The translations under genes and the position numbers were made by a program. From assembly GCA_022059125.1 (NCBI GenBank), contig JAEUWY010000023.1:1550001-1614000 (forward strand): 64,000 nucleotides of DNA. The letters run 5' to 3'. The notes under the pieces are model-generated. The model made no database searches. It saw nothing but the letters and a program-made list of their open reading frames with translations, and was not told the origin of the DNA. Shown in pieces: positions 11,282 to 23,017 of this stretch. This stretch comes from Corynespora cassiicola (taxonomy: Eukaryota; Ascomycota; Dothideomycetes; Pleosporales; Corynesporascaceae). Numbering within the stretch: position 1 is the stretch's first letter; every line of letters starts with the position of its first letter.

Positions 11282-13609
11282 ACTGCGTTGTGCATGGTGC
11301 ATTGCCATGTACACGCAATAGAGTACGTTGCCCTCACTGACTGAGTATTTCTTATGGGCCTCCTTTTTTTGTTGATTGACAGCGATCGGCGCTTGCTTAG
11401 AATGTTCTGCTCTTAGATACCCTACCAATTAGCTCGCAAATAGCCTACGGATTCATGACAATTTTTCTTCCCAAATGACCTGATGCCATCAACTTTTCTC
11501 CGGGTGCAATATGAACTCTAAAGCCGTCTTTGACATTCCACCGCCTTACCGGAACTCGGCTCCGCCGTCGATGAAATTCTCAAGGACTACCCTTCAAGCA
11601 GGCCCTAGGCACGCCCCGAACGGGATCTTGCTCCACTAGTCATTCGCGGCCGCTCATCTCCGGCGCACATTGACACCCAAAGCTTGCCCCATGCCCCATA
11701 AATTCCATTCAAGCTCCAAAATCTGGATTCCGCCCATCTCATGTCTACGATCATGATGACCTGATCATTGTTTTGCCTTGTGGCGATCGTGGCACAACGA
11801 TGTCTGCTCCATCCATCGGGCACTCTCCGGCGAGAGATGTCTTGACCATTGCAAGCGAGAAGCACGAGCGGGAAGTTGGCTTCGGAAGCATAGACCGTTT
11901 AGGAACGTCCATAGCCAACGGGAGGGGCCTCATGCAGGGAAAACTGTGGCTGTATGGGAAAAATTGGTCCAGAACAAAGTCGGGGGAATGGAATGGGGGG
12001 ATACTGAGGAGGCGAGCCGGCCCGAATAGCTTCCCGTGCCTTGGGGCCGTGCCGCGGTTTTGAATCCAAGAACTGGCGTTCGGATACACCGGAGATGTGG
12101 TATACCGAGGCAGAACGATGCCCATCGTTTCCTGTTGCTGATGGAACTGGTGGCATGATGCGGCCGTCAGCATGGTTGTCAACCAGATCTTGATGCTTCT
12201 ATCCGTGCGACGATGAGATACACGAGAGATCTGCATGCGAGTAAAATCCTTTCAACCCATCAATGCACACCCACGGCGCAGTCGCCATCGCGCGTGCTTA
12301 TGAATAGGCAGACGGAGGTGATACTCTTTTCTACTAGAGTTGCGTGCGACTTTGCCAAACTTTGCAGATACGACCTCGTAACGAGAATACGGCCCACTAA
12401 TACCAGCTGCATGTCGATCACGGACAATAAAATCCATCTCCAACATGATGGCAAGCCACGCCCTCGTACTCTGCCGCAGCTCAATATTAGTTGCTGTGCT
12501 ATGTATCATATCTCACAAACTGAGTGCAGGATAAATCAAGATTTCAACAGTCTCCTCCTTCATTCCCGTTTTTCTTGGAATGATCATGCGCAGAATAAGA
12601 ACACGATCAAAACACCTACATATAGGTTTTGGCTTGATTTAGGCCAGTTATCAAAATGTATTGTCGATGCTTGAAGCTGTTATATACAAGTGGTTTGTTG
12701 GCCGCTCCTCCTCCTTCCATCGATTCACGTGACGTAGAGCTGTTGCCGAATGAACCTTCCATGGTTAAAAACTCAAACTCAACGTCGAGTCCAGGTTTCG
12801 TGAAGATTTCAAGTCACTGTATTGATTTGAACCTACCATATCGCACATCTGTGTTCTCTATATATATATTCTTACCTACTGTAGTCCAGCATCATGAGTC
12901 ACAAGTTGTCACAGAAAATCCCGGTCATGGGGTGCTAGAAACGACACGCGTGGTCTTTGGCCATAATGCATCCCTTTGCAAAACTTGCAAGTAGTCGAAG
13001 TTACAAGACAGAAGATACTATCATGGCTTACTCCAGGCGATTCTCTCATGCAGAGTCGCAAAGTAATGGGCAGAAGTACGGGGAATGTCGCCCTTCTTGA
13101 TGTAATAAGTAATGAACCTCCGTTTTTCGTCCGACACCACAATCACTTCATAACGTATTATCTCGAATATCTAGTATTAAAGCGTGCACTTATCGGCCCC
13201 AGGTTCCGGAATCGTGGCTTGCAGCCTACAATCAGCCAGCATCAGCATAGTTGCAACAACCAGGGCGCCGGACGAGAAGGAGCCACAGACTGACTCTCAC
13301 GACGACTGTATCGGTAATCATTTCGATGTTACTTTTCTTTCAAAAAGTTTGAGTAAAAGCGAAAGGGGTGAATCTTAGTGAGGTGGCAACCATGTGTTAA
13401 TGAACGGGCGATTTGTCGGTTCAGTCATTGCGATAGCGTTCATGGCTTAAGGTTTCTTGCTGAATATACCGCTCATATCCACAGTCATATACAGGATTCT
13501 TTGATTTTACCAATTTATCTCTACGCGGTGGTTTTCCTACGCTTGTCCAAAATCTTATAACGCTGACAACATATAGAATCACGTGGCCGTCGAATATCCT
13601 TCGATTTTG
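11282..13609. other. intergenic, no supported gene
   Basis: This 2.3-kb stretch follows the Pth11-like gene. The part up to about 12,240 has overlapping open frames on both strands (for example 11751-12236 minus) with no domain-like pattern, and I do not call them. From about 12,500 the sequence becomes more AT-rich toward the transporter relic, and may hide unrecognisably decayed 5' parts of it. Confidence 0.35.
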
Positions 13610-14480
13610 ATGGAAAATTTCATCAACTGGCTATTCATGGCGCTTCTCGCTGGGGTAGCAATAGCAAATGTGAGCCTCCAAGCAACCCCAGATCATGATA
13701 ATTCAATCTCACCAAAAGATAGATGTTATGCTGTAGGTTGACGGTGACATGGCCGCAAGCGATCACGGCGATTAATGAGACCGACTCTATTCAGATTGGG
13801 TTACTGTCGGGTACTCTCGGTGGATGTAAGTTGATCACGTTCCTTTCTTGTATGCTACGCATGCTAATCAATACAGCTATCGCATTTGATCAAGTTATCG
13901 ATGATAGCGCCATTAAGTCGTGTTACGGTCATTAGCAACTCGAATTTTTTACTGTCGCTACGTGCAACTTCATTGGCACAATTGCGGCTACCTATGCTCA
14001 TACCAGGACCCTCGCAGCGATGGTTCATGCTCTAGAGGAACCCCTGGTCGGTACTATCGAAGTACTTGCAGCTGTTGCAGTTCTATTTCCTGTCCCTCTG
14101 AAGGATCTCGGTCTTGCCTGTGGCCTCGTTGGCTCGATGCGCTCCACGCTCGGTTTTGTCGCAACTGCCATCCTTTTCAGCGCCTACACAACCATGAGGA
14201 ACAAGGAAACCAGAGTGCTAATCGCCTCACTCGCCGAAGAGAATGACGCTTCTGGATGTTCCGTTGCAGCCTTGGTAAAAGCTGATCTCTAAAGAGCAAC
14301 AGCCACATTTGCCAAGATTTCGGGCGTGTCATCCGACAGAATGGCAGCTTATGTTATGGGCTTGCAGTCCAAGACGGCAACCTAGAGGCGTACCACATGA
14401 TGTTTTGTTCTCCATTGGCGCTCGGAGTCATCGCCGTCATTTGTGACTTTTGTCATGTCCAGGTTGGGTCGAAGGGTCCA
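13610..14480 (+). pseudogene. decayed 3' half of a TRI12-type MFS transporter
   Basis: Translation with two still-spliceable introns (13670-13722 and 13826-13876) reads as the C-terminal half of a TRI12-family major-facilitator transporter. It contains TVTWPQAITAI with SIQIGLLSGTLGG, then FIGTIAATYAHTR, then DLGLACGLVGSMRSTLGF, and a final hydrophobic segment PLALGVIAVICDF. The frame is broken by an in-frame TAG at 13933, a TAA at 14290 and a TAG near 14383. A frame change before about 14397 then leaves the last helix in another frame. The N-terminal half, with the first helices, is not recognisable upstream. Intact relatives export siderophores or small toxic metabolites across the plasma membrane; this copy cannot work. 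Confidence 0.75.
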
Positions 14481-15031
14481 GGGTGTAGAAGGAGAGCCAT
14501 AAACTGCAAAGAAGTTCCGCACATTGTGAAGAAACAATTCCTGGTATCAGGTGATTGCTCAGGGGGATTTGCACGGTTTTCAAGCAACGACAACGCTTTC
14601 GAGTACCCTTTCTTCACCGCCGCACTCCTTCAAGCTGTGGAGAAAGGAGGGCAAGGATCGCCGCGGTGATTGCAGTAGCACACGCGGCACTAGGGCTGAA
14701 GGAGTGCTGACCAAGGAGAAAGAGATGAATTCGCGAATCACGATGAGGAAAAGCAGGTCCTAGACTGCAGCGGACGGTGTCAAGCCCAAGCCCCGCTCGT
14801 TCACTTTCTTGGAGCTCGGCGGCGGGCAGCGCCACATCTGGACGACCTCACACGTCATGAGCACATGGACATAATAACAGACTTTTCTAGACCCACGACC
14901 ACAGCACGCCGCGCAGCCTCTTCATTTCGCGACAAAGTCTTAAAAGCCTCCTGGCTGCAAGTACGATTGCGAATTTTTCACCCCCTTTTCCGTTGCGATC
15001 CTTAGAGTCGAGCGGCCCTCTCGACCCCGCT
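14481..15031. other. intergenic, promoter of the HeLo gene
   Basis: No gene seen. The last part is the 5' flank of the HeLo-domain gene. An in-frame ATG at 14993 would add 13 residues to that protein. Confidence 0.4.
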
Positions 15032-16483
15032 ATGGCAGCGACCACCAATGGGACGGGCCTAGACACACCCCCAACGACACCACCACCAGCCCTCAGCAAG
15101 GCGCAAATCCTCACCAACGTCTTGTCTCTGGCGACGCAGTTCAGCACCTGCGTCGAAGCCTTCAACCTCGTGCACCCCTCCAAAGACTCCGACAAGGACC
15201 AGAGGATCGCGCTAGCAAAACTCGGCCTGCAACAGGGCCGTTTGCTGATTTTTGGCGATGCAGTGGGCATCTCCTCACCGCCGGCGACCATCGCCCGACA
15301 CATGATTCCCAGCCACCCTGGCGCCACAAATCCCGACCCACATCTGCCCGTCAACTTTGGGACGCGAGACCCCAAGCTCGATGACCCGAGCATCAATGAG
15401 AAGGTGCGCGCGGCCCTGACGGAGATCGAGGGCCGCCCTTCACATCTCAGCCGCGAGGAATTGATGGAGAAGTATGGCCTCAAGAGCCCCAAGCGGTTCA
15501 CCATGCTCGAGTACCCGTCGCTGGATACAAATCGCCTCGAGGCATTCCGCGAAAAATATGCCCTGCTGCAAGATCTGGTCAAGCAGACGGGCGCCCGCGC
15601 GGGGCTCAGGAGAGGTCTCAGCATGACCATGACGCACTGGCAGGTCCGCGATGTGCAAAAGTTTGAAGACTTTGTTAGGACTGTGCGGGTCGAGGTGGAC
15701 GGTCTGATCGCGCTCTTGGGAGTCAAGGAGCAGGTTGATCGCGGCATGAAGTCCGACATCAAGTCCATGGGCTGGCACCCGGACCTCTCTGGCCCCATTG
15801 TGCGACAAGACTGGGAGAAGCTGCGCCTGATCCGAGAAGCCTGCGCCGACGATTATCCAGAGTATGTCGAAGTCACCGAGGCAGCGCTCAAGTACATCAG
15901 CGAGGAGCTGCGAGGGACTAGCCTCGCCAACATGCGCGCTGCGTACCCGGCGCCGCCAATTCGCCGCAAGTCCGAAGAGAACGGCCATGAAAAAGAAAAG
16001 CAGGCCAATGGCACCAAGACGCCAGATAAAGAGAAGCGCCCTGGATGGCTCTCACATTTCAAATTCAAGTCGAAGAGCAAGGGTCAAAAGTCGGACAAAG
16101 AACGCTCGCAAAGCCTCGCAGTGCCTGAGCAGGATGCGCAGCGCTCACTGTCAGAGGATCTTTCCAACCCGCCGAGGGACTCCGATGATGGATATGGCCT
16201 CGAGCCCACACGCTCGAAATCGCTTTCTGCACTGCCTGATGAGACTGCGCCCTTCAACCTGGACTCTAGACTTGTAAGTGTACCGACAAACGAGGATAAG
16301 CCCGAAGAGAAGACGGCGAATGTGCTGGTACAGACACCTACGGCGAGCAGTGTCGGAACCAATCAACTTGAACAGGCCACGACAGTACAGAGTCTTATCG
16401 ATAGACACGACATGTACAAGGGCGTCGGCAGAGTCGAGACGAAGGACATTAGAAACAAAGCTCACGAATGGCAGGGGTCCTAA
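15032..16483 (+). CDS. HeLo-domain (prion-inhibition and propagation) protein
   Basis: A single-exon gene of 483 residues from the ATG at 15032 (context CCCGCTATGG); an in-frame ATG at 14993 is the alternative. Residues about 15-270 are an alpha-helical HeLo domain: FSTCVEAFNLVHPSKD, then ALAKLGLQQGRLLIFGDAVG, later KFEDFVRTVRVEVDGLIALL. HeLo is the domain of Podospora HET-S, where it forms membrane pores once triggered. The C-terminal ~200 residues are hydrophilic and basic to acidic, with a Lys/Ser-rich patch (HFKFKSKSKGQK); I see no HET-s-type amyloid repeat. It converges with a HET-domain gene 437 nt away. The product may act in signalling or regulated cell death, but a constitutive cytosolic role is equally possible. 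Confidence 0.8.
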   Translation: MAATTNGTGLDTPPTTPPPALSKAQILTNVLSLATQFSTCVEAFNLVHPSKDSDKDQRIALAKLGLQQGRLLIFGDAVGISSPPATIARHMIPSHPGATNPDPHLPVNFGTRDPKLDDPSINEKVRAALTEIEGRPSHLSREELMEKYGLKSPKRFTMLEYPSLDTNRLEAFREKYALLQDLVKQTGARAGLRRGLSMTMTHWQVRDVQKFEDFVRTVRVEVDGLIALLGVKEQVDRGMKSDIKSMGWHPDLSGPIVRQDWEKLRLIREACADDYPEYVEVTEAALKYISEELRGTSLANMRAAYPAPPIRRKSEENGHEKEKQANGTKTPDKEKRPGWLSHFKFKSKSKGQKSDKERSQSLAVPEQDAQRSLSEDLSNPPRDSDDGYGLEPTRSKSLSALPDETAPFNLDSRLVSVPTNEDKPEEKTANVLVQTPTASSVGTNQLEQATTVQSLIDRHDMYKGVGRVETKDIRNKAHEWQGS

Positions 16484-16919
16484 ATTCAGCATTGCTATTA
16501 TCTTGGGGTAAGAAGTAGGAGAAGGATATACCATTATCGATGCATGTCATTTTTTCTTGGTCTTACATTCAATGGTCGCGTTCGCATGTTGGACGGGTTT
16601 CAACAATGTATTGTCTGCGGATCCTATGCAGATTTAATTAACAAGTTCCACTCATTGAACCTAATATTCAAAGACTGACTCCACAGCGAGGAATCGCCAG
16701 GATCAGACTGGCCCAGAAAGGTTTTGCGCAAGAGCGGAAGGTAAAGAGGCGGATGTAAGAGATGCAAGAGTTCGAAGAGCCAGGAACACAGTGCTGTTGA
16801 GAGTTAGGGAGCAAGATTTATCTGAGGTGGTTGGTGAATTGTGTTTGATAACATACACTGTTGCCGAACTGATTCCTTCTTCATTCTGTCTTGACGATTT
16901 ACGCTTTGGCCCTCTGCCT

Positions 16920-19240
16920 TTAACATATAGTGATTTCCTGTGTGTCAAACATTTCCAATGCTTCACCTCTAGCAAACCCTTCGATATAACACTCGCCTAC
17001 AATCTCATAATGATCACTATATGGCTTTCTTCTCAACACCACAGGAAAACAGCAACCCACAACCACAAACACCTCGTCACCACGCCGTGCCTTTCCAGGC
17101 GCAAGGCCAAAATGGCCCGTCTCAAGCGTGATCAACCTTCGAGAAAGGTGCATACCCGCGACCTTGGCGAGATCGAGACGGACACGATCTTCGGGGATGT
17201 AGCACGGTTTGACATCCTGCTCAAAGTAATCCTGGAACCTCCTCCCGCCAACGCGGAAATGCCCGATGCGCCGACGCAGAAACTCAAAACTGAGGAAATT
17301 GCCCCACACGAGGCAAAATGCCCAGCCCTTTGTGGCCATGTCCATGTACTTTTGCTGCCAGCTTTCGTCTGTGGTGAAGTCTTCGTCGTGCTGCGACTTG
17401 TTGTAATAATCGCCGGACATCCACGGGATGCGGAAGAGGGATGAGACTGCAGAGTCGCCCCACGCTGGGTTGGCGAATAGTGTGTGTAGGAGAGCTTGGG
17501 CAGTGGCTGTCTCGTCGCCATAGGGGCTGGTGTTTATTGTTGGTTGGAGAGTTGAAGAAGGGGGCGATGGTTCGCACGCTCGAGATATTGCTGGGGCAAA
17601 GCCATCGACTTTACCGATCCGGAGGGCTGAACAAGTCAACAAGAGAGTCTTGTCGCAGATTTTGAATGAAGACGTTTTGTGGCCATCTGCCCTGACATGA
17701 TATGGGATATCGACCATTTCTCGCAAGTTCGGATACGCCGTCACGAAACGGTCGTAACCGTAGGTGGTCCAGTCATGTACGAAACTGATTCTGTCAGACT
17801 GTAAGGTCCAGTCTATAGCCCAGCTGGGAATCCCCTTCTGCTCATAGTTTCTTGTGAGGACAATATCCAGGGTGCCGGTGTACTCGATGATTGCTCTAGT
17901 GAAAGCAACGAACAAATCGGTGGCAGGTATACGATAGCTACGGTATTTATCCATCGCGGAACCAATTTCCTCGGGGAGAATTCCAAGAAGGCCGAATACC
18001 TTGTCGTGTGGTTTGGAAGAGAGCGCGTTCTGGCCCAGATTGAGAAGCGGTAACTGTAGGTCCAGGAATGGGACTCTGCCAGGCTCACCAAAGCGTCGCT
18101 GTACGTCCTGAAGCTTGTCAAAGAATAGCAACACCCACAAAGAGCCATTCAAGTCTTTTAGATATTTTAGTTGATCTCCAGATATGGCCATCATGTTTTC
18201 AAGGTTGTGCCACGTAAACTTGGCAGCAAGCAGGAGATCCGTAAGTTGAACTATAGAATCTCCGCATCCAAGGATGAGGCTCTTGTCCCCCATGGCTATT
18301 TCCTGCAAGATCCAGAGCCGTCGCCAATATGGACGGCGGAGAATTCCAAGTAGACAAACGATGTCCCTAGTAAGAGGCGGATGAGACCGTGGTGGGTCAG
18401 GTGTGAATACATTGTGAAGAAGTTCGAAGCGGCGAACGGTACCTTGATCTCTTAACACGTCAGCCGCAGTACGCTGTATCACATCTAAGGCACGATTGGT
18501 GTCCTGGTCTTCAGGCCCAAGATGAACGACAACACATGTGGAACCAGCGTAAACCTCCTTCATGCGGCCGATTTCCCTCGATTTCTCGTCCTCATCTTCC
18601 TGATTAATGCTGATGGCATCTGCCCAAAGTAACACCCTCTTTCCCAGCCCTTGCAGATTTCGATAGAATCGGAGGGCAGCTTCCAAGGTTTCTGTGACTT
18701 GCATCCTGCGGCCATTGATCAGTATGTTTCGAAAAGACGGCTTGTCGCCCCAGCTCCAGCAGTAAGACAGCGCAACGTAGTCTCCCCACGAATATCTAGG
18801 AGCCATGCGAGCCTGATCAAGGCCGGAATGCTGACGATGCAGGCTTTCTGCATCTACTGAGTGTATGTCCTGCGACTGAGCCCATCCAAGTCGGGCTTTG
18901 TATGGGTCATCCCTCGAACTATTGCCTGTTTTACGCTCCCAATGCTCGTATTCATTGGTGAAATCATCAAAAGTTGGGTGGCTAAGCAAGCACCGGATAG
19001 GTTCGTCATGCCGCGTTGTCAGAGGAGGAAGGATTGTGAGCAGCCGGAGGGCACGTGGTGCAAGGGGCTTGTACTGAAATCGGCCATGTTTCTATGTCAT
19101 AGGTCAGGGTATGATCTGGTCGTGAATCAAGGGCATACGGAAAGCGATAAGCAGTAGATGTAGGAGCGGAGTCCGAGGGTGGCTGCAGCTCCAAAACATC
19201 TTTGCGTCAACTCCTTGACGGCATTAATGGGCGGTAACAT
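16920..19240 (-). CDS. HET-domain (heterokaryon incompatibility) protein
   Basis: The main exon (16920-19073) runs without interruption for 717 codons. Its beginning, YKPLAPRALRLLTILPP, is the usual HET-protein lead-in, so the gene extends upstream of the first in-frame ATG at 18989. An acceptor TTTCAG precedes 19073. A donor GTATGC at 19138 in the right phase joins a first exon starting at 19240 (MLPPINAV) or at 19327; this exon is less certain. Total 751 residues with the shorter start. HET motifs are YVALSYCWSWG, LLWADAISINQEDEDEKSREI and a VYAGSTCVVVHLGP segment. HET domains mediate cell death on non-self recognition between fungal strains; the partner gene is unknown. It lies tail to tail with the HeLo gene. 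Confidence 0.87.
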
Positions 19241-20244
19241 AGCGAAGAGAGCAGTCCATGAGGATTCTTTCCGCACGTCGTGAGATATGAATCGCCATGG
19301 GGCTTGGGTTGACTTCCCCGCTCGCAAGAAGCTGGAGCGGGCATGGCGGTGGCTTCAGCTGAGTGTCGAGGTGGAGGCACGAATTGCGAATACATCTTGG
19401 AACATCAATCGCACGATATCCGCACGATGGAACAAGTCGAACCCATCGAGACTCAGTTGCACAGTGTCGTGGTGTTTCCCACGACATTCCCGCCAATCGA
19501 CCTTTTGCGCTCCCCATTACCCCGAACCCGCCAGTGCATACCCCCATCCTCGCTGCCCCTCGAAGTCCTGGATCCCGGCTCCCGGACCGGGTCGTTGGAA
19601 ATACCGTTCTGCGCTGTACCCAGCACGCTAAGGTAGGGAAACACGGGGGGAGGTGTGGGCGTCCGCGCCCGTCGTCCCGTCCAACCATTTGCGCCAAGAC
19701 GTTGCTTCACGTGACGGCTACGTCACAGCAGCCGCCCACCCTGTCAAAGATGTGCCGCACCCGGGGGTAGCCCCACGCCCACGCGCGCGATTCCAAGATT
19801 TGGTGAGAGCCGTTGGGCGAAGCAGGTTCCGCGGGCGAGCCTTGGCTTGCGTGGTATACGTAGGCTTTCTCTGAATTTTTGCCTTGTGGCTCGCTGGACG
19901 GGAGGGGATCCGCGGTGTTTATTGACTGGGTGGTGTGCTTTCTTTTTAGCGGTTGCTCTTCACCTCTTGATACCCTCTGCCCTAAGCTAACGGTCGGATT
20001 TGAACTTTATCTGCTTCGACTTTCGGGACGATCTTGGGAAGAGTATTGGATATCGGTTGACGAGGCGACGGCACGGGAATTTCGAGGACCACAGGTTTTG
20101 TTTTCTGAGAGATACAATTGCAAAGGCCTTTTTTGTCACTTCTCTGTACAGACTTCATCCTGAGAAAGCACGGGTTCATTGTTGTTGCGATTCGACAATT
20201 GCCCGCTTCGCTGCTTTCGCCCAAACCACGATAAGACGACCAAG
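19241..20244. other. divergent intergenic region
   Basis: The region holds upstream sequence of the minus-strand HET gene and the plus-strand CAP gene. No supported coding region. Confidence 0.4.
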
Positions 20245-21215
20245 ATGACGCGGTCTTACCTCAGCGTTAGCCTTGTTCTACTCCTCACCAGCTCGTTGGC
20301 CCCGGCGTTTGCGAGTCCCAACCCGTTTCCACAGAATACAGAGCAAGAAGCATCGACAGAGTATACGTCAGATGAGACGTTCGAGGAGGCATGTTTAAAT
20401 GTTACGAATACGTATCGCAGGCAGCATAATGCGACGGCGCTGAGCTGGAATGACACGCTTGCCGATGTTTCGAGGGAATGGAGCGAGAGGTGTGTATTTG
20501 AACACAGCGTAAGTTTGATTTATTTCTTGTTGCGTTGACTACTTTTATGGCGAACTTGGTTGGTACCTTCCGACTTGTGTGATTTTGTCAAGGATCGCTG
20601 TGTGTGTTGTTGGGTGCTTTAGAGGCGCTTCCCTCTAGGATTTTTTTTTTTGCGAACAATCCCAACACAGAAAGAAAGACAAATCGCTACCAGATCATCA
20701 TAGCATAGCACTATTCGGGTTTTAACTGACCCAATCCTTAGGGCGGCCCTTACGGAGAGAACCTCGCCTCCGGATACCCCAACGCCAGCGCCAGCATTAT
20801 AGCTTGGGGCCACGAGCGTGTCGACTACGACTTTGACGAAGGCGAGTTTGCCACTGAAACGGGCCACTTCACGCAACTGGTATGGAAGGACACCACACAA
20901 ATGGGCTGCGGGCGCACCGAGTGCAATGGTCGCGATGACGGTGGCGCGCCCGGATGGTACGTCGTGTGCAGCTACTATCCACCAGGCAATGTGCAAGGCG
21001 CATTTGTGGAAAATGTCCAGGAAGAGGTGCCCGAGAACGAGCAGCCGGAGGGTCCGAATGATCCTCAGGTACCCAGTCAGGATGAAGATGAGAACGGAGA
21101 TGAGGAGTGCCCGCAGGGGGCGGTTTGCGGTGGGGCGAGGCGGACTGAAGGCTGCGTTGGGGCGCTTTGGGTGGCAGTCTTGGTTAGTGTCTTTGTTGCA
21201 GGTGGATGGATATGA
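20245..21215 (+). CDS. CAP / PR-1-like secreted protein with hydrophobic C-terminus
   Basis: Two exons joined across a 233-nt intron (20509-20741), long for this window, give 245 residues. A signal peptide opens the protein (MTRSYLSVSLVLLLTSSLAPAFA). The CAP domain follows at about 50-190: TYRRQHNATALSWNDTLA, then GGPYGENLASGY, then GHFTQLVWKDTTQMGCG (CAP1) and GWYVVCSYYPPGN (CAP2). After an acidic, Pro/Glu/Asp-rich stalk the protein ends in a hydrophobic segment (ALWVAVLVSVFVAGGWI), which could be a GPI-attachment signal or membrane anchor. Yeast relatives (Pry proteins) bind and export sterols. Function here is inferred from the family. Confidence 0.88.
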
Positions 21216-22171
21216 TGCAAAGTCGAGCAAGTTGGACGGGTTGGAAAAGAGAGTGTAGCCTAAAACTATTGACGGAAGTTTCCAAGAGACACCAAGGAGG
21301 GGTGGAAGGGAGTTGACGATACCTTGACTGTAGGCTGATAACTTCTATCAGCTATTTTGTATGATACCATGATAGCGATCATGAATGATATATTCCATTA
21401 AGCAGTGCCTTGAGGATTAAGACCACAACTCCCTGATCTTGCTTATCCCTGTCAGATTCAGGAGCTATATTTAGTGAGATTTTTAGGACTAAATTTGACA
21501 AGACTCTATCAATAAGAAATATTTGGGTTCCCTGATCTGGGTAAAAAACTTACATTTTGATTCATTCCAATGCATCAGCAATGGGAATGAGATAGAAGAT
21601 ATTAAACACTCAAAATAATTGCTGGCACTTTTGGGTATATTTGCATATGTTTAGGTAGTTCTATATGGTAATTTCAGGAAAATATGTACAAAAAAATCAT
21701 GTGCAGTAGGTGTGAATAACCTGATATACCAATGATAAATTAGGCTTGAGCATGAGACGGTGTCATGCTGTACCACCACTACGAATGGCCTGCTCTAAAA
21801 ATATCTTCCGTTACGCCGACTCCGCGGAAGTGAGTAAGAAATATGCCTAACCGGTCAATCTGATTCGCAGAAGTAGTCCAGCTAAGAGTAGAAGCCTGAT
21901 CTATACATTTGAATTATTTGGCAATAATAGAGACAACCCATCATTATGATGGTGGGAATGTCGCCTTTACAGCTGGGATCAAATAAATAAAGCATAAATC
22001 TCACTGTGATAACGCCCACTGAGTGGTTTTCAATTATATGATATCACTCATCACACTGGAGGTTGAAAACAAGGGGAGACATCGTGTTTCTCTATCTCAA
22101 ATGCTGAAACTACAACGTAGATCAAGAAGAAATTTGCCGAGTTTGTAGAAAAGCTGAAAGGAATGTCCCGG

Positions 22172-22581
22172 CTAGTCATGTTCTTCTTGCATATCCTTAG
22201 GATCAACATATAATGTTGACATAAAACCAAGACGAAAGAGAGCTTGATTTGGCCAGCTTAGATTGTTGAATTTCAATCTTGCCAGAAAGTTTTCGTCACC
22301 ATGAGCTTCATCCGCTGACCTTATAGCCATGCTTTGAGGATCACGGTACAGAAAGACCTGCTTCTTCTTATATATGTCTATCTCAGTGTATCTTTCTTTT
22401 TGTTTCACGGAATTAGTTAATAACAACATGAATAGCGAGTTTTTTTTACTTTACCTTTGTCAACTTTTGATTCTTTGCATATGTCTACACTCCCAGTTTC
22501 TAGGTCATATACGACTACCCTTCTCAAAGCATGGCTCTTCGGTTGTTTTTCAGGCTGCATCTTGATTGATGAATTACTCAT
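22172..22581 (-). CDS. small hypothetical protein, two exons
   Basis: An ATG at 22581 and an intron at 22396-22454 (donor GTAAAG, a TAACTAAT branch site, acceptor AAAAAG) join two open frames into 116 residues ending MQEEHD. The protein is charged and has no signal peptide, membrane span or recognised domain. It begins with a polar Lys/Gln/Ser-rich stretch and ends with a more structured-looking part containing NNLSWPNQALFRLGF. A TCCGCGGA palindrome lies 223 nt upstream of the ATG. The support is the clean splice and non-random composition in a region where chance frames are short; no function can be given. Confidence 0.4.
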
Positions 22582-22845
22582 ACTGAAAGGTATGTCTACT
22601 TGTAGCAATGTGAGTAGTCTGTCGAAAAGAAACATTTAGAAGACATAACTTACTAAGATCAACGTTCATTTATCAGTGACTCAAGGGACGAGTGAAGATC
22701 TACAGTGAAAACAAAGAAGTTTAGGAAGAATTAATACTTTATACTCCTTTGTAAGAAGGCTATGTTGTGAAACCTGCTCCGAACACTCCGATAACCAGTT
22801 CGTTCCGCGGAACCGCTTCTGTGGCTGCCATAAGGATAGCCTGAT

Positions 22846-23017
22846 TCAAAAAGGCTCCAGTGTCATTAGGCATATGTCATCTGGAATTAGTGCATGACGT
22901 TTTGCATATGTCTCAGATCGCTTCTTATTTGGTGGAGGAATCGTGGCTTTCGTCCTTCGTTCGGCTGCCTTTGCCTCCGCCTCCACTAAAGAGTTGGATA
23001 AGCCATGCTGACAGCCA
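22846..23017 (-). CDS. possible terminal exon of an unknown protein
   Basis: An open frame preceded by an acceptor-like ATATAG reads as a plausible protein tail (NSLVEAEAKAAERRTK ... DDICLMTLEPF, stop at 22846). No upstream exon could be joined with confidence, so this may be a decayed gene end or a chance frame. Confidence 0.2.

Noticed and set aside
11751..12236. 161-codon minus-strand open frame downstream of the Pth11-like gene
   Set aside because: Overlapping open frames exist on the plus strand over the same bases and neither translation has domain, signal or membrane character.
14887..15798. 303-codon minus-strand open frame
   Set aside because: Antisense to the HeLo gene, whose protein has recognisable domain sequence; the minus translation is Ser/Arg-rich noise.
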